Source of the DNA: Goleter apudmare HA4340-LM2
GTDB lineage: Bacteria; Cyanobacteriota; Cyanobacteriia; Cyanobacteriales; Nostocaceae
Length of the DNA stretch: 64,000 nucleotides
NCBI GenBank assembly: GCA_019359495.1
Contig: JAHHHF010000070.1
Location: 1-64,000 of the forward strand
Direction of reading: 5' to 3'
How positions within the stretch are numbered: the stretch's first letter is position 1; every line of letters starts with the position of its first letter. The notes below the pieces were generated by a model. It had not been told where the DNA came from and searched no databases. It worked only from the letters and a program-made list of their open reading frames with translations. Of the stretch, positions 18,432-28,943 are shown one piece after another. The position numbers were made by a program, and so were the translations under genes.

Positions 18432-20876
18432 TTAGCCAGCGTTTGCTAAAAGCAACTCGCGTTTTTCCGACTTTTGTACTATTACCTGACCGTCATCATC
18501 CACATCGACGATAGCTGCATCGCCATCTGTGATTTGTCCAGCCAGCAATGCTTCTGCGAGGGAATCTTCTAGCAGGCGCACAATTGCTCGACGTAAAGGT
18601 CTAGCGCCGTAGCTGGGGTTATAACCTTCTTGGACTACGCGCTCTTTGAAGCGTTCTGTAACTTCTAATTTAATTCCCTTCTCTGTCAAGTGGCTAGAAA
18701 CGTCACGTAACATAATGTCGGCAATTTGCTTGACTTCATCCTTAGAAAGTTGGGTAAAGACGATAATGTCATCGAGACGGTTGAGAAACTCAGGACGGAA
18801 GTAAGCTTTCAGTTCTTCGTTGACCAAAGAACGGATGCGGTTGTAACTAGCATCGGCTTGATTGTCGAAGTCAAAGCCTAAACCACCACCGCCTTTTTCA
18901 ATCACCTTAGAGCCAATATTAGAAGTCAGAATGATTAAGGTGTTCTTGAAGTCCACTTTCCGACCTTTGGCATCAGTAATATGACCGTCATCCAGCATTT
19001 GCAGCAGCATATTAAATACATCGGGGTGTGCTTTTTCGATTTCGTCGAATAGCAGCACTGTGTATGGTTTGCGCCGTACAGCTTCAGTTAGTTGTCCACC
19101 TTCATTGTATCCTACGTAACCAGGAGGCGAACCAATCAGTTTGGATACGGTGTGGCTTTCCATGTATTCCGACATGTCCAACCGAATCATGGATTGTTCC
19201 GCACCGAAGAAATAAGCAGCCAAGGCTTTCGCCAATTCGGTTTTACCGACTCCGGTAGGCCCTGAGAAGATAAAACTGGCAATGGGACGGTGAGGATTTT
19301 TCAACCCGACTCTAGCGCGACGGATGGCACGGGAGACGGCGGTAACTGCTTGCTCTTGACCAATCAGCCGTTGGTGGAGGGTATCTTCTAAATGCAACAG
19401 CAACTCTGACTCTGATTCAGTCAGCTTGTTAACTGGGACACCAGTCCAAGAGGCGACGATTTGGGCGATGTCTTCTTCATCCACAACGGGAGCCTGGGAT
19501 GTATCGCTCGTTAATTCAGGGTGGAGTTGGGTGGTGAGTTGCAATTCCTGGTCGCGCAGCTTACCAGCTTTATCAAAATCCTGGAGTCTAACTGCTTCTT
19601 CTTTGGCTTTGGTAACACCAATCAGTTCACGCTTCAGTTCTTTATTGCTAGAAATTGGAGAATTGCGTAACCGGACGCGGGAACCAGCTTCATCAATTAA
19701 GTCTATGGCCTTATCGGGCAAAAAGCGATCGCTAATGTAGCGGTCTGACAATTCGGCGGCGGCCACGACAGCAGCATCAGAAATATGTACTTTGTGATGC
19801 TGTTCGTAAGCACTCCGCAAGCCGTAGAGAATTTGTACTGTCTCTTCTATGGAGGGTTCTCCTACCAAAATTGGTTGGAAACGTCTCTCTAGAGCTGCAT
19901 CACGCTCAATGTGTTGACGGTATTCATCCAGAGTGGTAGCACCAATGCACTGGAGTTCGCCTCGTGCTAAGGCAGGTTTGAGGATATTAGCTGCATCTAG
20001 GCCGCCTTCTGTCCCACCAGCACCAACGAGGGTGTGGACTTCATCAATCACCAAAATGATGTTACCGACCGAGCGGATTTCCTCCATGACTTTCTTCAGG
20101 CGTTCTTCAAAATCGCCCCGGAAGCGAGTCCCTGCAACTAGTGAACCCATATCAAGGCTAATCACTTGCTTGTCTAGCAAAACTTCCGGTACATCTTGGT
20201 TAATGATCCGTTGAGCTAAACCTTCTGCGATCGCTGTTTTACCAACTCCTGGTTCCCCAATCAAGACTGGGTTGTTCTTTGTCCGCCGACCCAGGATTTG
20301 GACTGTGCGCTCAATTTCTTTTTGGCGACCAACTACCGGATCTAGCCTGCCTTCTTGTGCCAATTTGGTGAGATTTCTGCCAAATTCTTCTATACTGAGG
20401 CTTTGGGTGCGTCTTTGACTACCACCTGTCACAACAGGCGCTTGTTCACCCAAACGACGAATGACAGCAGTGCGGAGAGTTTTCAGGTCAACCCCCAGAT
20501 TTTGCAGGACTTTAGCAGCTACACCTTCACCAGCTTCAGTCAGTCCCAAGAGTAAGTGTTCAGTGTTGATGTAGTTATGTCCGAGACTGTGAGCTTCTTT
20601 AAACGATTGCTCAAAGAGACTTTTTACCTTGGGGGTAAAAGGAATTTCTGGCGGTACAAAGCCAGAACCCCTACCAATAATTTTTTCTACTTCGCGTCGT
20701 GCATCTTTAAGAGTTACGCCCAATTCGGCCAGTACTTTAGCAGCAAACCCAGACCCTTCTCCCATTAAGCCCAGGAGAATTTGCTCAGTTCCTACAAAAT
20801 TATGTCCCAGGCGACGAGCTTCCTCCTGAGCGAGCATGATTACTTTTATTGCTTCGGAAGTAAAGTGTTCAAACAT
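18432..20876 (-). CDS. clpC: ATP-dependent Clp protease ATPase subunit ClpC
   Basis: AAA+ unfoldase of 814 residues that feeds substrates to ClpP. The Clp-N double repeat covers 1-150. Walker A1 GEPGVGKT is near 210 and Walker B1 [12 protein letters not shown] follows. A UVR linker ([17 protein letters not shown]) lies near 425-455. Walker A2 GPTGVGKT is near 540 and the D2-small domain ends the protein. The UVR segment and middle domain identify ClpC rather than ClpA or ClpB. ClpC is essential in several cyanobacteria and acts with adaptors; none is encoded nearby. Length is standard. Confidence 0.97.
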   Translation of the reverse strand: MFEHFTSEAIKVIMLAQEEARRLGHNFVGTEQILLGLMGEGSGFAAKVLAELGVTLKDARREVEKIIGRGSGFVPPEIPFTPKVKSLFEQSFKEAHSLGHNYINTEHLLLGLTEAGEGVAAKVLQNLGVDLKTLRTAVIRRLGEQAPVVTGGSQRRTQSLSIEEFGRNLTKLAQEGRLDPVVGRQKEIERTVQILGRRTKNNPVLIGEPGVGKTAIAEGLAQRIINQDVPEVLLDKQVISLDMGSLVAGTRFRGDFEERLKKVMEEIRSVGNIILVIDEVHTLVGAGGTEGGLDAANILKPALARGELQCIGATTLDEYRQHIERDAALERRFQPILVGEPSIEETVQILYGLRSAYEQHHKVHISDAAVVAAAELSDRYISDRFLPDKAIDLIDEAGSRVRLRNSPISSNKELKRELIGVTKAKEEAVRLQDFDKAGKLRDQELQLTTQLHPELTSDTSQAPVVDEEDIAQIVASWTGVPVNKLTESESELLLHLEDTLHQRLIGQEQAVTAVSRAIRRARVGLKNPHRPIASFIFSGPTGVGKTELAKALAAYFFGAEQSMIRLDMSEYMESHTVSKLIGSPPGYVGYNEGGQLTEAVRRKPYTVLLFDEIEKAHPDVFNMLLQMLDDGHITDAKGRKVDFKNTLIILTSNIGSKVIEKGGGGLGFDFDNQADASYNRIRSLVNEELKAYFRPEFLNRLDDIIVFTQLSKDEVKQIADIMLRDVSSHLTEKGIKLEVTERFKERVVQEGYNPSYGARPLRRAIVRLLEDSLAEALLAGQITDGDAAIVDVDDDGQVIVQKSEKRELLLANAG

Positions 20877-21110
20877 AGCGGGTTCTTGCTCCCTTGCTGC
20901 TTGGAGTTGGGGTGAGATACAATATCACCCTTATCTAAAGTTTCTTGTATTTTCTTAAGGACAATGTATCTTTATTTAAAGTTTAATGGCAGTAGTGAGA
21001 GCCGTAAGAGGTAAGGTGTGGTTGCCGTCATCCATACATTATGGCTGGCTCTTGAGAATTTTACCTCTGGACTCCGGATGAATTTAATAATCTGACTTAA
21101 GGTATAAAGT

Positions 21111-21407
21111 ATGGCTGAAGCACACGGAAGTAAAGACCAACAACATCCACTTTACAACCGCGATCGCCCCTTAATTGATATTCTACTAGCTCAAGAGGCG
21201 ACAGACTACAACTTGGCAGAATTAGCTCGACTGCGAATTCGTTATCAAGGCTTTCCAGGTGCTAGAGACATCCAAAAGGGCTTAGATCAAGTCTTGCAGC
21301 ATTGGGGTTTGAGTGAGGCTGAATTATTTGCCAAAACTCGCCAACTCCATGATGTTGGCGGCATTTATAAAAGTCGTGGCAAAAAGGAAGAGCAAGATTG
21401 GAATTAG
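21111..21407 (+). CDS. DUF3288 family protein
   Basis: Small soluble protein of 98 residues that I recognise as the cyanobacterial DUF3288 family (NRDRPLIDILLAQEATDYNL and RIRYQGFPGARDIQKGL). It is mostly helical, with no catalytic motif or membrane segment. Function is unknown. It diverges from clpC across a 234-base region, which therefore carries both promoters. Confidence 0.85.
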   Translation: MAEAHGSKDQQHPLYNRDRPLIDILLAQEATDYNLAELARLRIRYQGFPGARDIQKGLDQVLQHWGLSEAELFAKTRQLHDVGGIYKSRGKKEEQDWN

Positions 21408-21510
21408 TCTTGGGGCATTTGTCATTGCTCATCTGTGAAGAGTCAAGAGCGGAGCCGGAGACTCTCCGCCTCTGGTCAAGAGTCAAAGTTTATTCCCAAT
21501 TTTCATTTGG

Positions 21511-21845
21511 TTTCTGCTGTATGTACTGTTAGAAGTTTTTTTGGCATCATTTTTTGTACAATTAGCAGCCTTGGGTAATCCATTACTTGTTCAGGTAATT
21601 ATTGACCTTTAACCAAATTATTAATTAGGTTGTATGAACAAGAAGCTGGGAGAATTTTTATTGATGGTTATGATATTGCTAAAGTAGACCTTTATTCTCT
21701 GCGTCAGCAAATTGGTGTAGTTCCTCAAGACACGTTGTTGTTTGATGTTACAGTGCAAGAAAATATTGCTTTGACAAATCCTGAAGCCACAACAGAGGAA
21801 ATTATCGCAGCTGCTAAAGTTGCAGCCGCTCATGTCATGTATTAA
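21511..21845 (+). pseudogene. Relic of a bacteriocin/HlyB-type ABC exporter
   Basis: Two fragments of one exporter remain. At 21511-21612 the frame reads LYVLLEVFLASFFVQLAALG then [10 protein letters not shown] and a stop, matching the first transmembrane helix of the peptidase-type exporter membrane domain. At 21630-21845 it reads [34 protein letters not shown] and [16 protein letters not shown], matching the region between Walker A and the signature motif of the ATPase domain. Both the Walker A and LSGGQ motifs are absent. Several hundred codons were lost between the pieces, so this is a deletion relic. Confidence 0.75.
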
Positions 21846-21877
21846 TGTGAGTGTAGAAATGTGGCGTTGCAACGTTT

Positions 21878-23305
21878 TTACAATCTATTTTCTAGTTGCT
21901 GTTCCTGATAATTTTGCAATCTTTTTAATAAGCGTTGTTGGGATGAAATAGGAATAATTGGGGTAGTTGCTGGTGATTTGATATCGGTTTTCTTCAACGC
22001 ACCTGTTGCAGGATTAATTGTTACTGTCTGTCGTTTAGTGTTTGGGATGGGAATCTCTGCATTTAGTTGGTCAATCGATGCTTTCAACGAATCTAAGGTA
22101 GTTGCAACCTGCACCTGCTGTTGCATTTGTTCTGTAGACGACACCAAATTACTTAAACCGTTCACCAATTGTCGTAGATTTTTGCGGAAAGCTGGATCGC
22201 CTGTCAACTCATCTAAATCGGAAGTAATTTTTTGGGTGTTTTCAAATGTTACCCGTGCTGAATCTAAAGTTTGTTGCAGTAGCACCAGGTTTTTTGGATC
22301 GTTTAAGGTTTGAGAAGCATCGCGTAAATTAGCTGACGCTTGTGCTGCATTTACGGAGAGAGTTTCCAAGTTTTTGAGTAATTCTCCTTGGGTCAAGCGA
22401 TTGACAGCAGGCGATAGGCCGTTGACTGTCACTAGCAGTTTATCGCTGACTTGGGTAATATTATTTAAGGCACTAACCAGTGAAGAACGATTGCTCGTGA
22501 CCAAGTTATCTAAATTGGTCAATAAACGGTTAGCTTGATTGGCAGTGAGACTAAATTGTTTTGCTGTCGAGCCAAGTTCACTGACTGTTTTAGTAGTAGA
22601 TATAGTTAGTTGATTTGTAGCTCGTTGGAATGAATTAGCAGTGCTAGAAAAAGTGCCTAATTGTCTTTGGGCACTTTTAGACAAAATCCGGAGATCCTGA
22701 CTCAATCCGGCTACACTAGCCGCAGCTAATGAAGAGTTTTCTATTAGCCGATTAACATTTTGATAAAATTTAGGGTCATTATACAGTGTAGCCAACTCTG
22801 TAGAACTACGAATTAGTTGGTCTATACTAATACCAATCTGCCCTTTTAAACGAGAGCCATTACACACAATATATTCTTGACGATCGCAATTTTGATCTAG
22901 TGGTTTAGCAATAGTCACACCACTAGGTAAGGATGTTTTTGGTGTAATGTCAATAATACTTTCACTAATTAATCCGCTTTGATTGGCTTCCACCACCACA
23001 TCTTTGGGAATCACCAGGTCTGGTTGGATAATTTCAAGTTCCACATCAACGGCATTTGCCCCCGGTCGAATCATGGAAATGTTGCCGACTTTTACCCCAC
23101 GGTAGCGGACTGAAGACCCTTTTTGCATCCCACCAGCGTTGGCAAATTCCACAATTAATTTGTAAGAACTGCGGCTAGTGTTAAATCTATTCAACCACAA
23201 GAATATGACTCCAAATACCCCCATTCCCAGTAGGATTAACAACCCCACCGAGCCTTCTCTCAGTATTCGTGTAGACATGAAGCGGTTCGGTGTTAGACCT
23301 CGCAT
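21878..23305 (-). CDS. MlaD/MCE domain protein (TGD2-like lipid transporter component)
   Basis: Protein of 475 residues with one N-terminal membrane anchor (about 18-37). An MCE domain (about 45-125) has YKLIVEFANAGGMQKGSSVR and YRGVKVGNI, with the SGLISESIIDI end. A long helical region (about 170-420) follows, made of repeated amphipathic heptads with many NLDNL and TQ elements, expected to form a periplasmic helical tube. This is the substrate-binding subunit of an Mla/TGD-type lipid transporter. The MlaF-like ATPase lies just upstream, 39 bases away, so they form an operon; the permease (MlaE) is not in the window. Confidence 0.9.
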   Translation of the reverse strand: MRGLTPNRFMSTRILREGSVGLLILLGMGVFGVIFLWLNRFNTSRSSYKLIVEFANAGGMQKGSSVRYRGVKVGNISMIRPGANAVDVELEIIQPDLVIPKDVVVEANQSGLISESIIDITPKTSLPSGVTIAKPLDQNCDRQEYIVCNGSRLKGQIGISIDQLIRSSTELATLYNDPKFYQNVNRLIENSSLAAASVAGLSQDLRILSKSAQRQLGTFSSTANSFQRATNQLTISTTKTVSELGSTAKQFSLTANQANRLLTNLDNLVTSNRSSLVSALNNITQVSDKLLVTVNGLSPAVNRLTQGELLKNLETLSVNAAQASANLRDASQTLNDPKNLVLLQQTLDSARVTFENTQKITSDLDELTGDPAFRKNLRQLVNGLSNLVSSTEQMQQQVQVATTLDSLKASIDQLNAEIPIPNTKRQTVTINPATGALKKTDIKSPATTPIIPISSQQRLLKRLQNYQEQQLENRL

Positions 23306-23344
23306 GTTTTCTCTCCACCCAACAAAGTTATCAGATTCAATGTT

Positions 23345-24127
23345 TTAACCGACTACCTGAATCGGCCCTTGCACACTCCCACTCATAAATTGTGTAATCA
23401 ATGGATGATCGGTGCTCATAATTTCACTAACTGTACCTTGCCACTGCACCTTACCTTGATACAAAAACATGAGTTTGTCAGTGGTACGACGAATCGTGCT
23501 TTCTTGATGAGTCACAATAGCGTAAGTACTACATACTCCTTGTGCATCTTGCAAACTGCGGATTAAATCTTCGATCACCGTTGAGGCAATAGGATCAAGT
23601 CCGGCTGTTGGTTCATCGTATAGTAAAATTTCTGGGCCGTCATTAGGGTTATCGGGGTTAGACATAATCGCACGGGCAAAACTCACCCGTTTTCGCATCC
23701 CTCCAGAAAGTTCCGATGGGTAAAGATCACCTATTCCTGATAAACCTACCATCTCTAATTTTTCTTTCACTAATTCTCTAATCCGCGATCGCGTTACCCT
23801 GGAATTCTGATACAGTAAAAACCCGACATTCTCCTCTACTGTTAATGAATCAAATAGTGCTGCCTGCTGAAACACCATACCAATACCAATAGGATCAGCG
23901 CCATCCTCAATCAAATTATCTCGCTTGACCCCTTGCACATAAATTTCACCAGCATCGGGAGGCGTTAATCCGGCAATAATTCGTAAAATTGTCGATTTAC
24001 CAGTCCCGGAAGGCCCAATAATTCCGAGTGCGTCTCCCCGATAAATTGTTAAATCTATGTTATCTAAAACCTTGTTGCTACCAAAGGACTTAGACACGCC
24101 TTTCAATTCAATTAGTGGTTCACTCAT
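23345..24127 (-). CDS. ABC transporter ATPase, MlaF/TGD3-like
   Basis: ATPase of about 260 residues. Walker A GPSGTGKST, Q-loop VFQQAALFDSLTV, signature LSGGMRKRVSFAR and Walker B ILLYDEPTAGLDP are all present. The GGMRKR signature and the GIGMVFQQ context are typical of MlaF/Ttg2A ATPases. I choose the ATG at 24127 (MSEPLIELKGVSK); an upstream ATG at 24169 would add 14 unconserved residues. It is transcribed into the MlaD-like gene and starts 44 bases from the divergent carotene-isomerase-like gene. Role: powering lipid movement between membranes, inferred from family. Confidence 0.92.
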   Translation of the reverse strand: MSEPLIELKGVSKSFGSNKVLDNIDLTIYRGDALGIIGPSGTGKSTILRIIAGLTPPDAGEIYVQGVKRDNLIEDGADPIGIGMVFQQAALFDSLTVEENVGFLLYQNSRVTRSRIRELVKEKLEMVGLSGIGDLYPSELSGGMRKRVSFARAIMSNPDNPNDGPEILLYDEPTAGLDPIASTVIEDLIRSLQDAQGVCSTYAIVTHQESTIRRTTDKLMFLYQGKVQWQGTVSEIMSTDHPLITQFMSGSVQGPIQVVG

Positions 24128-24171
24128 TAGCCATTGGTCATTAGAAAATAAACAAAGAACAACTGACAAAC

Positions 24172-25668
24172 ATGCAAGATAGTGATGTCATAGTAATTGG
24201 TAGCGGTATCGGCGGGTTATGTGCGGCTGGGTTACTTGCCCGTTATGGCAAGCGGGTAATAGCGTGTGAGAGTCACATCATTCCCGGAGGTGCTGCTCAT
24301 AGCTTTAGACGCAGAGGATTTGAATTTGATTCTGGCCCTTCTTTTTATTGTGGTTTGACAGGAGCCGAGAGCTTGAATCCTGTAAAACAAGTTCTCGATA
24401 TTCTCGGTGAATCCATTCAAGTTATACCCTATGATCCTTTAGGACACTACCACTTTCCCGAAAGTACTTTTGCAGTTTATAGCCAAATTGAGCGTTATCG
24501 GCAGGAAGTGCAGAAGATTACACCCCAGGGTGCAAAAGAACTCCAGCGATATGAAGCACGCTTGCTAGGACTTTACGAAGCCATGAAGGGGATTCCGACC
24601 TTGGCGTTGAGAGCAGATTGGCAGATTATCCCCATATTATTGAGACATTATCTCCCATCTTTGGCAAAAATGCTGCCTCACTTGCCGATTGTTCAGGCTT
24701 CTGTTGGTAGTGTGATGGATGCCACAGTCCAAGACCCTTGGGTACGAAGACTCATCGATTTAGAATGCTTTCTGCTCTCAGGTTTAAAAGCTCATGGTAC
24801 GATCGCACCAGAGGTAGCTTTTATGTTGGGTGAACGCTCGCGGGCTGGGGTGGAATATCCTGTCGGTGGTAGCGGCGCAATAGTCAAGGCCTTGGTGCGG
24901 GGTTTAGAACGCTGGGGTGGTAAGTTACGCACTGGTTGTCATATTGAGCAAATTTTGCTGTCATCTGGTAAAGTTACAGGTGTGCAGACTTCCCAAGGTG
25001 AAATCATCAGCGCACCCATTGTGATCTCTAACGCTTCAATTTGGGATACATACAATCACCTGCTACGCCCTGAAGACTTACCTGCATCTTACCGCCAAGC
25101 TGCTTTAGATACACCAGCAGTAGCAAGTTTTATGCATTTGCACTTAGGTATTCGCTCCCCAGGCTTAGAGAATTTGACGGGACATCATGTGGTCGTTCAC
25201 GATTCCCAGCAAGATATCACCACACCAGGGAATACTTGTATGATTTCCATTCCCAGCGTGTGGGATGCAAAATTAGCCCCAGCAGGGCATCATGTAATTC
25301 ATGCATACACCCTAGAACCCTACGCTGGTTGGGAACGCAATGAAGGCTATGAACAAAAGAAGCGGGAAAAAGCCCAAACCTTATATCGCGCCTTAGAAAG
25401 AATTATCCCTGACATCCGCGATGCCTGCGGCGGGCGTAGCCATCGCGTGGTTGTGGAACTCATCGGTACACCCCTCACTCACGCCCATTACCTCCGCAGG
25501 TATCAAGGCACTTACGGCCCGGCCATTGCAGCTGGTCAGGGGACGTTTCCGGGATACAATACCCCCATACCAGGTTTATATCGCGTCGGTGATAGTACTA
25601 TGCCAGGTATCGGTGTACCAGCAGCCGCAGCCTCTGGGATTTTATGTGCCAATACGTTAAAGACGTAG
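24172..25668 (+). CDS. FAD-dependent carotene isomerase/desaturase-like oxidoreductase
   Basis: Flavoprotein of 498 residues. The N-terminal dinucleotide fold is VIVIGSGIGGLCAAGLLAR (7-25), followed by IPGGAAHSFRRRGFEFDSGP, typical of the CrtI/CrtISO family. The C-terminal FAD motif is GLYRVGDSTMPGIGVPAAAASG. It belongs to the carotene cis-trans isomerase and desaturase superfamily, but differs from CrtH in the first 80 residues, so the substrate is open. In Synechocystis a homologue (slr1293) lies near ndhD2 (slr1291); the same neighbour pair here suggests conserved order. That comparison is from memory. It is divergent from the MlaF-like gene. Confidence 0.85.
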   Translation: MQDSDVIVIGSGIGGLCAAGLLARYGKRVIACESHIIPGGAAHSFRRRGFEFDSGPSFYCGLTGAESLNPVKQVLDILGESIQVIPYDPLGHYHFPESTFAVYSQIERYRQEVQKITPQGAKELQRYEARLLGLYEAMKGIPTLALRADWQIIPILLRHYLPSLAKMLPHLPIVQASVGSVMDATVQDPWVRRLIDLECFLLSGLKAHGTIAPEVAFMLGERSRAGVEYPVGGSGAIVKALVRGLERWGGKLRTGCHIEQILLSSGKVTGVQTSQGEIISAPIVISNASIWDTYNHLLRPEDLPASYRQAALDTPAVASFMHLHLGIRSPGLENLTGHHVVVHDSQQDITTPGNTCMISIPSVWDAKLAPAGHHVIHAYTLEPYAGWERNEGYEQKKREKAQTLYRALERIIPDIRDACGGRSHRVVVELIGTPLTHAHYLRRYQGTYGPAIAAGQGTFPGYNTPIPGLYRVGDSTMPGIGVPAAAASGILCANTLKT

Positions 25669-25758
25669 TTGTGAGCAGGGAGATCGCTTTTTGGGGCTCA
25701 ATGTTATAATCTGCGAGGAGATGCAATCGCATTTTCCTCGAATTTCAAATAAATATTT

Positions 25759-25843
25759 GGAGAGGTGTCCGAGTGGTTGATGGTGACGCACTCGAAATGC
25801 GTTTTGGGGCAACTCAACGGGGGTTCGAATCCCCCCCTCTCCG
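25759..25843 (+). tRNA. tRNA-Ser (anticodon CGA)
   Basis: The acceptor stem GGAGAGG (25759-25765) pairs with CCTCTCC, followed by discriminator G at 25843. The anticodon arm CGCA-CTCGAAA-TGCG has anticodon CGA at 25793-25795, which reads UCG. A long variable arm is present as expected for tRNA-Ser. The T arm is GGGGGTTCGAATCCCCC. The 3' CCA is not encoded. Total length is 85 bases. Confidence 0.95.
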
Positions 25844-25852
25844 TAACCTAAA

Positions 25853-25888
25853 CAGGGTAAAACTTTCAGCTTTTACCCTTGTTTTTTT
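25853..25888 (+). terminator. Terminator of tRNA-Ser
   Basis: AGGGTAAAA (25854-25862) pairs perfectly with TTTTACCCT (25871-25879) around an 8-base loop. A GTTTTTTT run follows directly. It starts 10 bases after the tRNA. Confidence 0.88.
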
Positions 25889-26061
25889 AAGAATCTGTGT
25901 AGTTACGGAATAACATCAGCGTCAGGCGGTGAGGGAGTCATAGTTTTCTCTGCTAGATTATGAATCCTCTATACATATCTGGTGTAAATATTTATAAATA
26001 AATTGTTACAAAAAGAAGTAGAATTACATCATTACACAAATAAGTATTTTTTCTTATTGAC

Positions 26062-27750
26062 ATGATAGCGGATCAATTCCCTTGGCTGACAGCGATCGTC
26101 TTGCTGCCACTTGTTGCGTCTTTGCTTATTCCTGTACTGCCTGATAAAGATGGCAAAGGAGTACGTTGGTATGCAATGGGTGTAGGTATCGCCGACTTTG
26201 CTTTAATGTGCTATGTATTTTGGCAACATTACGACGTTAAAAGTGCAAGTTTTCAACTTGTAGAAAGTTATGCTTGGATACCACAGTTAGGTTTTAACTG
26301 GGCAGTTTCAGTCGATGGCTTGTCAGTTCCGCTCGTACTGCTAGCAGGATTTGTGACGACACTCTCGATGTTTTCGGCATGGCAAGTTGACCGCCGCCCT
26401 CGCCTATTCTACTTTCTGATGCTCGTGCTTTATTCTGCACAAATAGGGGTGTTCGTCGCCAAAGACTTGCTGCTATTTTTCATCATGTGGGAGGTGGAAC
26501 TAATTCCTGTTTACCTACTTGTATGCATTTGGGGTGGTAAAAAGCGTCGCTACGCAGCTACAAAATTCTTGCTTTACACCGCAGCAGCTTCTATATTTAT
26601 TCTGGTGGCAGCGCTGGCAATGGCACTTTACGGCGGTAGCAATGTCACGTTTGATATGGCGGCGCTGGGCATGAAAGATTATCCCCTTGGTTTGGAACTA
26701 CTCCTGTATGCGGGATTGCTCATTGCTTTTGGCGTCAAGCTGGCTGTATTTCCCATGCATACTTGGCTACCTGATGCTCATGGCGAAGCGTCTGCACCTG
26801 TATCGATGATCCTGGCAGGTGTACTGTTGAAAATGGGTGGATATGGGCTGATTCGCCTAAATCTGGAGATGCTTTCTGATGCACACATTTACTTTGCGCC
26901 AGTTCTAGCCATTTTGGGTGTAGTCAACATTATCTATGGGGCGTTGAACTCCTTTGCCCAACCTAACATGAAGCGTCGCCTGGCGTATTCGTCGATTTCT
27001 CACATGGGATTTGTACTGCTGGGTATTGCTTCTTTTACCGATTTGGGAATCAACGGCGCGATGTTGCAGATGATCTCTCACGGTTTAATAGCATCTTTGT
27101 TATTCTTCTTAGCAGGTGTAACTTACGATCGCACTCAAACAATGGCCATGGCGGAAATGGGTGGTATTGGCCAGGTGATGCCCAAAGTATTTGCCTTGTT
27201 TACCATAGGTGCAATGGCTTCTCTCGCTCTACCTGGCATGAGTGGCTTTGCTGGCGAACTCGCGGTTTTTGTGGGTGTGACAACCAGTGATGTCTACAGT
27301 TCCACCTTTTGCACCGTCACAGTTTTCCTCGCCGCCGTAGGAGTTATCCTCACACCAATCTATTTGCTTTCCATGCTGCGCCAAGTGTTTTATGGTAAGA
27401 GTGCAGTGCTCACATGCGATCTTGAAGATGCGAATTTGCAAAATCAAGAAGCTGAGGAAGCAGTTTGTTTCGGTACAGATTGTGTTTTGCCTCAACAAGC
27501 AGTCTATAGAGATGCTAGTCTCCGCGAAGTGTTCATTGCTGCCTGTTTTCTGCTGCTAATTGTTGGTATTGGGTTCTACCCCAAAGCAGCTATGCAGATA
27601 TACGATGTGAAAACTGTGGCAGTAAATACTCAAGTTCGTCAGTCGTATACTACCATCGCCCAAAATAATCCCAATGTCTATGCCCAGAGATTATTAGTTC
27701 CTACAGTTGGAGAATCTGAATTAGTACCCGTTTTGGGAACCTTCAAGTAG
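26062..27750 (+). CDS. ndhD: NAD(P)H-quinone oxidoreductase subunit 4 (NdhD), copy 1
   Basis: Integral membrane subunit of NDH-1, 562 residues with about 14 helices. It is a proton-translocating MrpA/D-type (proton_antipo_M) subunit. Conserved features include the glutamate-bearing [16 protein letters not shown], the lysine-bearing [20 protein letters not shown] and [11 protein letters not shown]. It is highly similar to the second NdhD at 31150-32763 but has an extra ~25-residue insertion near the C-terminus (around 450-475, with Cys residues) and a different tail. Its 5' neighbour, the carotene-isomerase-like gene, suggests the NdhD2 type; this assignment is inference. It ends in a strong terminator. 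Confidence 0.93.
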   Translation: MIADQFPWLTAIVLLPLVASLLIPVLPDKDGKGVRWYAMGVGIADFALMCYVFWQHYDVKSASFQLVESYAWIPQLGFNWAVSVDGLSVPLVLLAGFVTTLSMFSAWQVDRRPRLFYFLMLVLYSAQIGVFVAKDLLLFFIMWEVELIPVYLLVCIWGGKKRRYAATKFLLYTAAASIFILVAALAMALYGGSNVTFDMAALGMKDYPLGLELLLYAGLLIAFGVKLAVFPMHTWLPDAHGEASAPVSMILAGVLLKMGGYGLIRLNLEMLSDAHIYFAPVLAILGVVNIIYGALNSFAQPNMKRRLAYSSISHMGFVLLGIASFTDLGINGAMLQMISHGLIASLLFFLAGVTYDRTQTMAMAEMGGIGQVMPKVFALFTIGAMASLALPGMSGFAGELAVFVGVTTSDVYSSTFCTVTVFLAAVGVILTPIYLLSMLRQVFYGKSAVLTCDLEDANLQNQEAEEAVCFGTDCVLPQQAVYRDASLREVFIAACFLLLIVGIGFYPKAAMQIYDVKTVAVNTQVRQSYTTIAQNNPNVYAQRLLVPTVGESELVPVLGTFK

Positions 27751-27770
27751 CTTGGTGAAAAAATTTTGTC

Positions 27771-27807
27771 AACCTACCTAAATTTGCAGACTTTAGGTAG
27801 GTTTTTG
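27771..27807 (+). terminator. Terminator of ndhD copy 1
   Basis: AACCTACCTAAA (27771-27782) pairs with TTTAGGTAGGTT (27792-27803), a perfect 12-bp stem with a 9-base loop. A short T-run (TTTTT) follows. It starts 20 bases after the ndhD stop. Confidence 0.88.
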
Positions 27808-27845
27808 GTTAATTAATTATTCCACTTCAATGTATTTGAACTCAG

Positions 27846-28658
27846 CTATGCCTGAGATACCGGAAACTGCACTTCTGTTACGTAGGAATCGTTATCCTGT
27901 TCTACGCCACCAACAATATAAACCTCACGACTAGCACCACTAATTTTATAGCCGTTGGCTTCAATCCAGGATGCTAGGGCGTTATATGCTTGCTTAATCG
28001 TGTTGTAACTACCTTGGTGAACTGCACAAGCCGTTGTCTCATAGCCAGGTAATTCGTAAATCTGCACTCGCTCATTACTAGGGATAAAATTATTAATTGA
28101 TATGACGAATTCCCAATCTATATCTGATTCTTTATATTCGGGATCATGCCAAATACCCGCACAATAATTAAACTCTTTAACTCCTTGTTGCTGAATATAA
28201 TTAGACAACTCATCGTAAAGCTTTGCAACAGTAGCAAAATTCGGCAATATTTCTCTGATTGATGCAACTTTAATTGGTTCCAGCTTTTTCAGTACAATGT
28301 CATAATTAGGCATACTATCCTCCTGTTCAATTTGTCTAAGTTGCACTTCCACTCGGACTAACCTGGACTGTTCTTGAGCAATTAATTGCTGAAGTTCCGC
28401 TTGCTTGAGTCGTAGCATTCCACGAATCTGTTCTGGTGGTAGCTTCTCATCTAGCAATTTAGCTATTTGCTCTAATGAGAAACCCAAGTCTTTGAGTACT
28501 AGGATGCGATTCAGTCTTGGTAATTGGTCAGCTGAGTAGTAGCGATAGCCTGTAAAGTTATCTACATGAACTGGTTTGAGTAAACCCAGTTGGTCATAGA
28601 GGCGCAGTGCTTTCACCGTCACCTGGCTAAGTTTGGAAAAGTCGCCAATTTTCAGCAT
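27846..28658 (-). CDS. MerR family regulator with GyrI-like effector domain
   Basis: Protein of 270 residues. The MerR winged helix (1-70) reads LKIGDFSKLSQVTVKALRLY and GLLKPVHVDNFTGYRYYSAD, followed by a coiled-coil dimer helix (about 75-115). The C-terminal GyrI-like/BacT_R effector domain (about 120-270) resembles BmrR and TipAL, which bind hydrophobic cations or peptides. The usual mode is activation by untwisting a 19-bp-spaced promoter, and exactly such a promoter lies upstream of its own gene (28692-28722), so autoregulation is likely. No multidrug pump is adjacent, so the target is not clear. Confidence 0.92.
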   Translation of the reverse strand: MLKIGDFSKLSQVTVKALRLYDQLGLLKPVHVDNFTGYRYYSADQLPRLNRILVLKDLGFSLEQIAKLLDEKLPPEQIRGMLRLKQAELQQLIAQEQSRLVRVEVQLRQIEQEDSMPNYDIVLKKLEPIKVASIREILPNFATVAKLYDELSNYIQQQGVKEFNYCAGIWHDPEYKESDIDWEFVISINNFIPSNERVQIYELPGYETTACAVHQGSYNTIKQAYNALASWIEANGYKISGASREVYIVGGVEQDNDSYVTEVQFPVSQA

Positions 28659-28691
28659 CTTTTCGTTCTCTCAATGCCTGTGGTCTTTTAC

Positions 28692-28722
28692 ACTAAACAC
28701 CCTCCCATAAGGGTAGAGTCAA
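28692..28722 (-). promoter_or_regulatory. MerR-type promoter of the MerR family gene
   Basis: Read on the minus strand: -35 TTGACT (plus 28717-28722), a 19-bp spacer and -10 TTTAGT (plus 28692-28697). The spacer carries the dyad ACCCT-TATGGG-AGGGT. Overlong spacing with a dyad between the boxes is the hallmark of MerR operators. The start codon is 33 bases further. Confidence 0.7.
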
Positions 28723-28943
28723 GTAGTGACTGTGGTGGTGCTTTAGCAATGCAAACACCTAGCTTTACTAAACTTTCTCTTCCCAATATCTCAACTAGGT
28801 TAACTGTGAAGCATGGGAGCAAGAAATCAGCGATCGCCTCGCCGTCCTCTATGAACTGTAGGAAAATATAGAAAAGAACAATATTGTTTATATTTTGAAG
28901 AAATGTTGTTATAGCATTGAAGGCAACCTTAAATATTACTCAC

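Noticed and set aside
21978-22313. Plus-strand frame opposite the MlaD gene
   Set aside because: The MCE domain is on the minus strand; this frame is Cys/Phe-rich without a motif.
28590-28871. Plus-strand frame across the MerR gene start
   Set aside because: It overlaps the conserved MerR N-terminus and its promoter; no family pattern.
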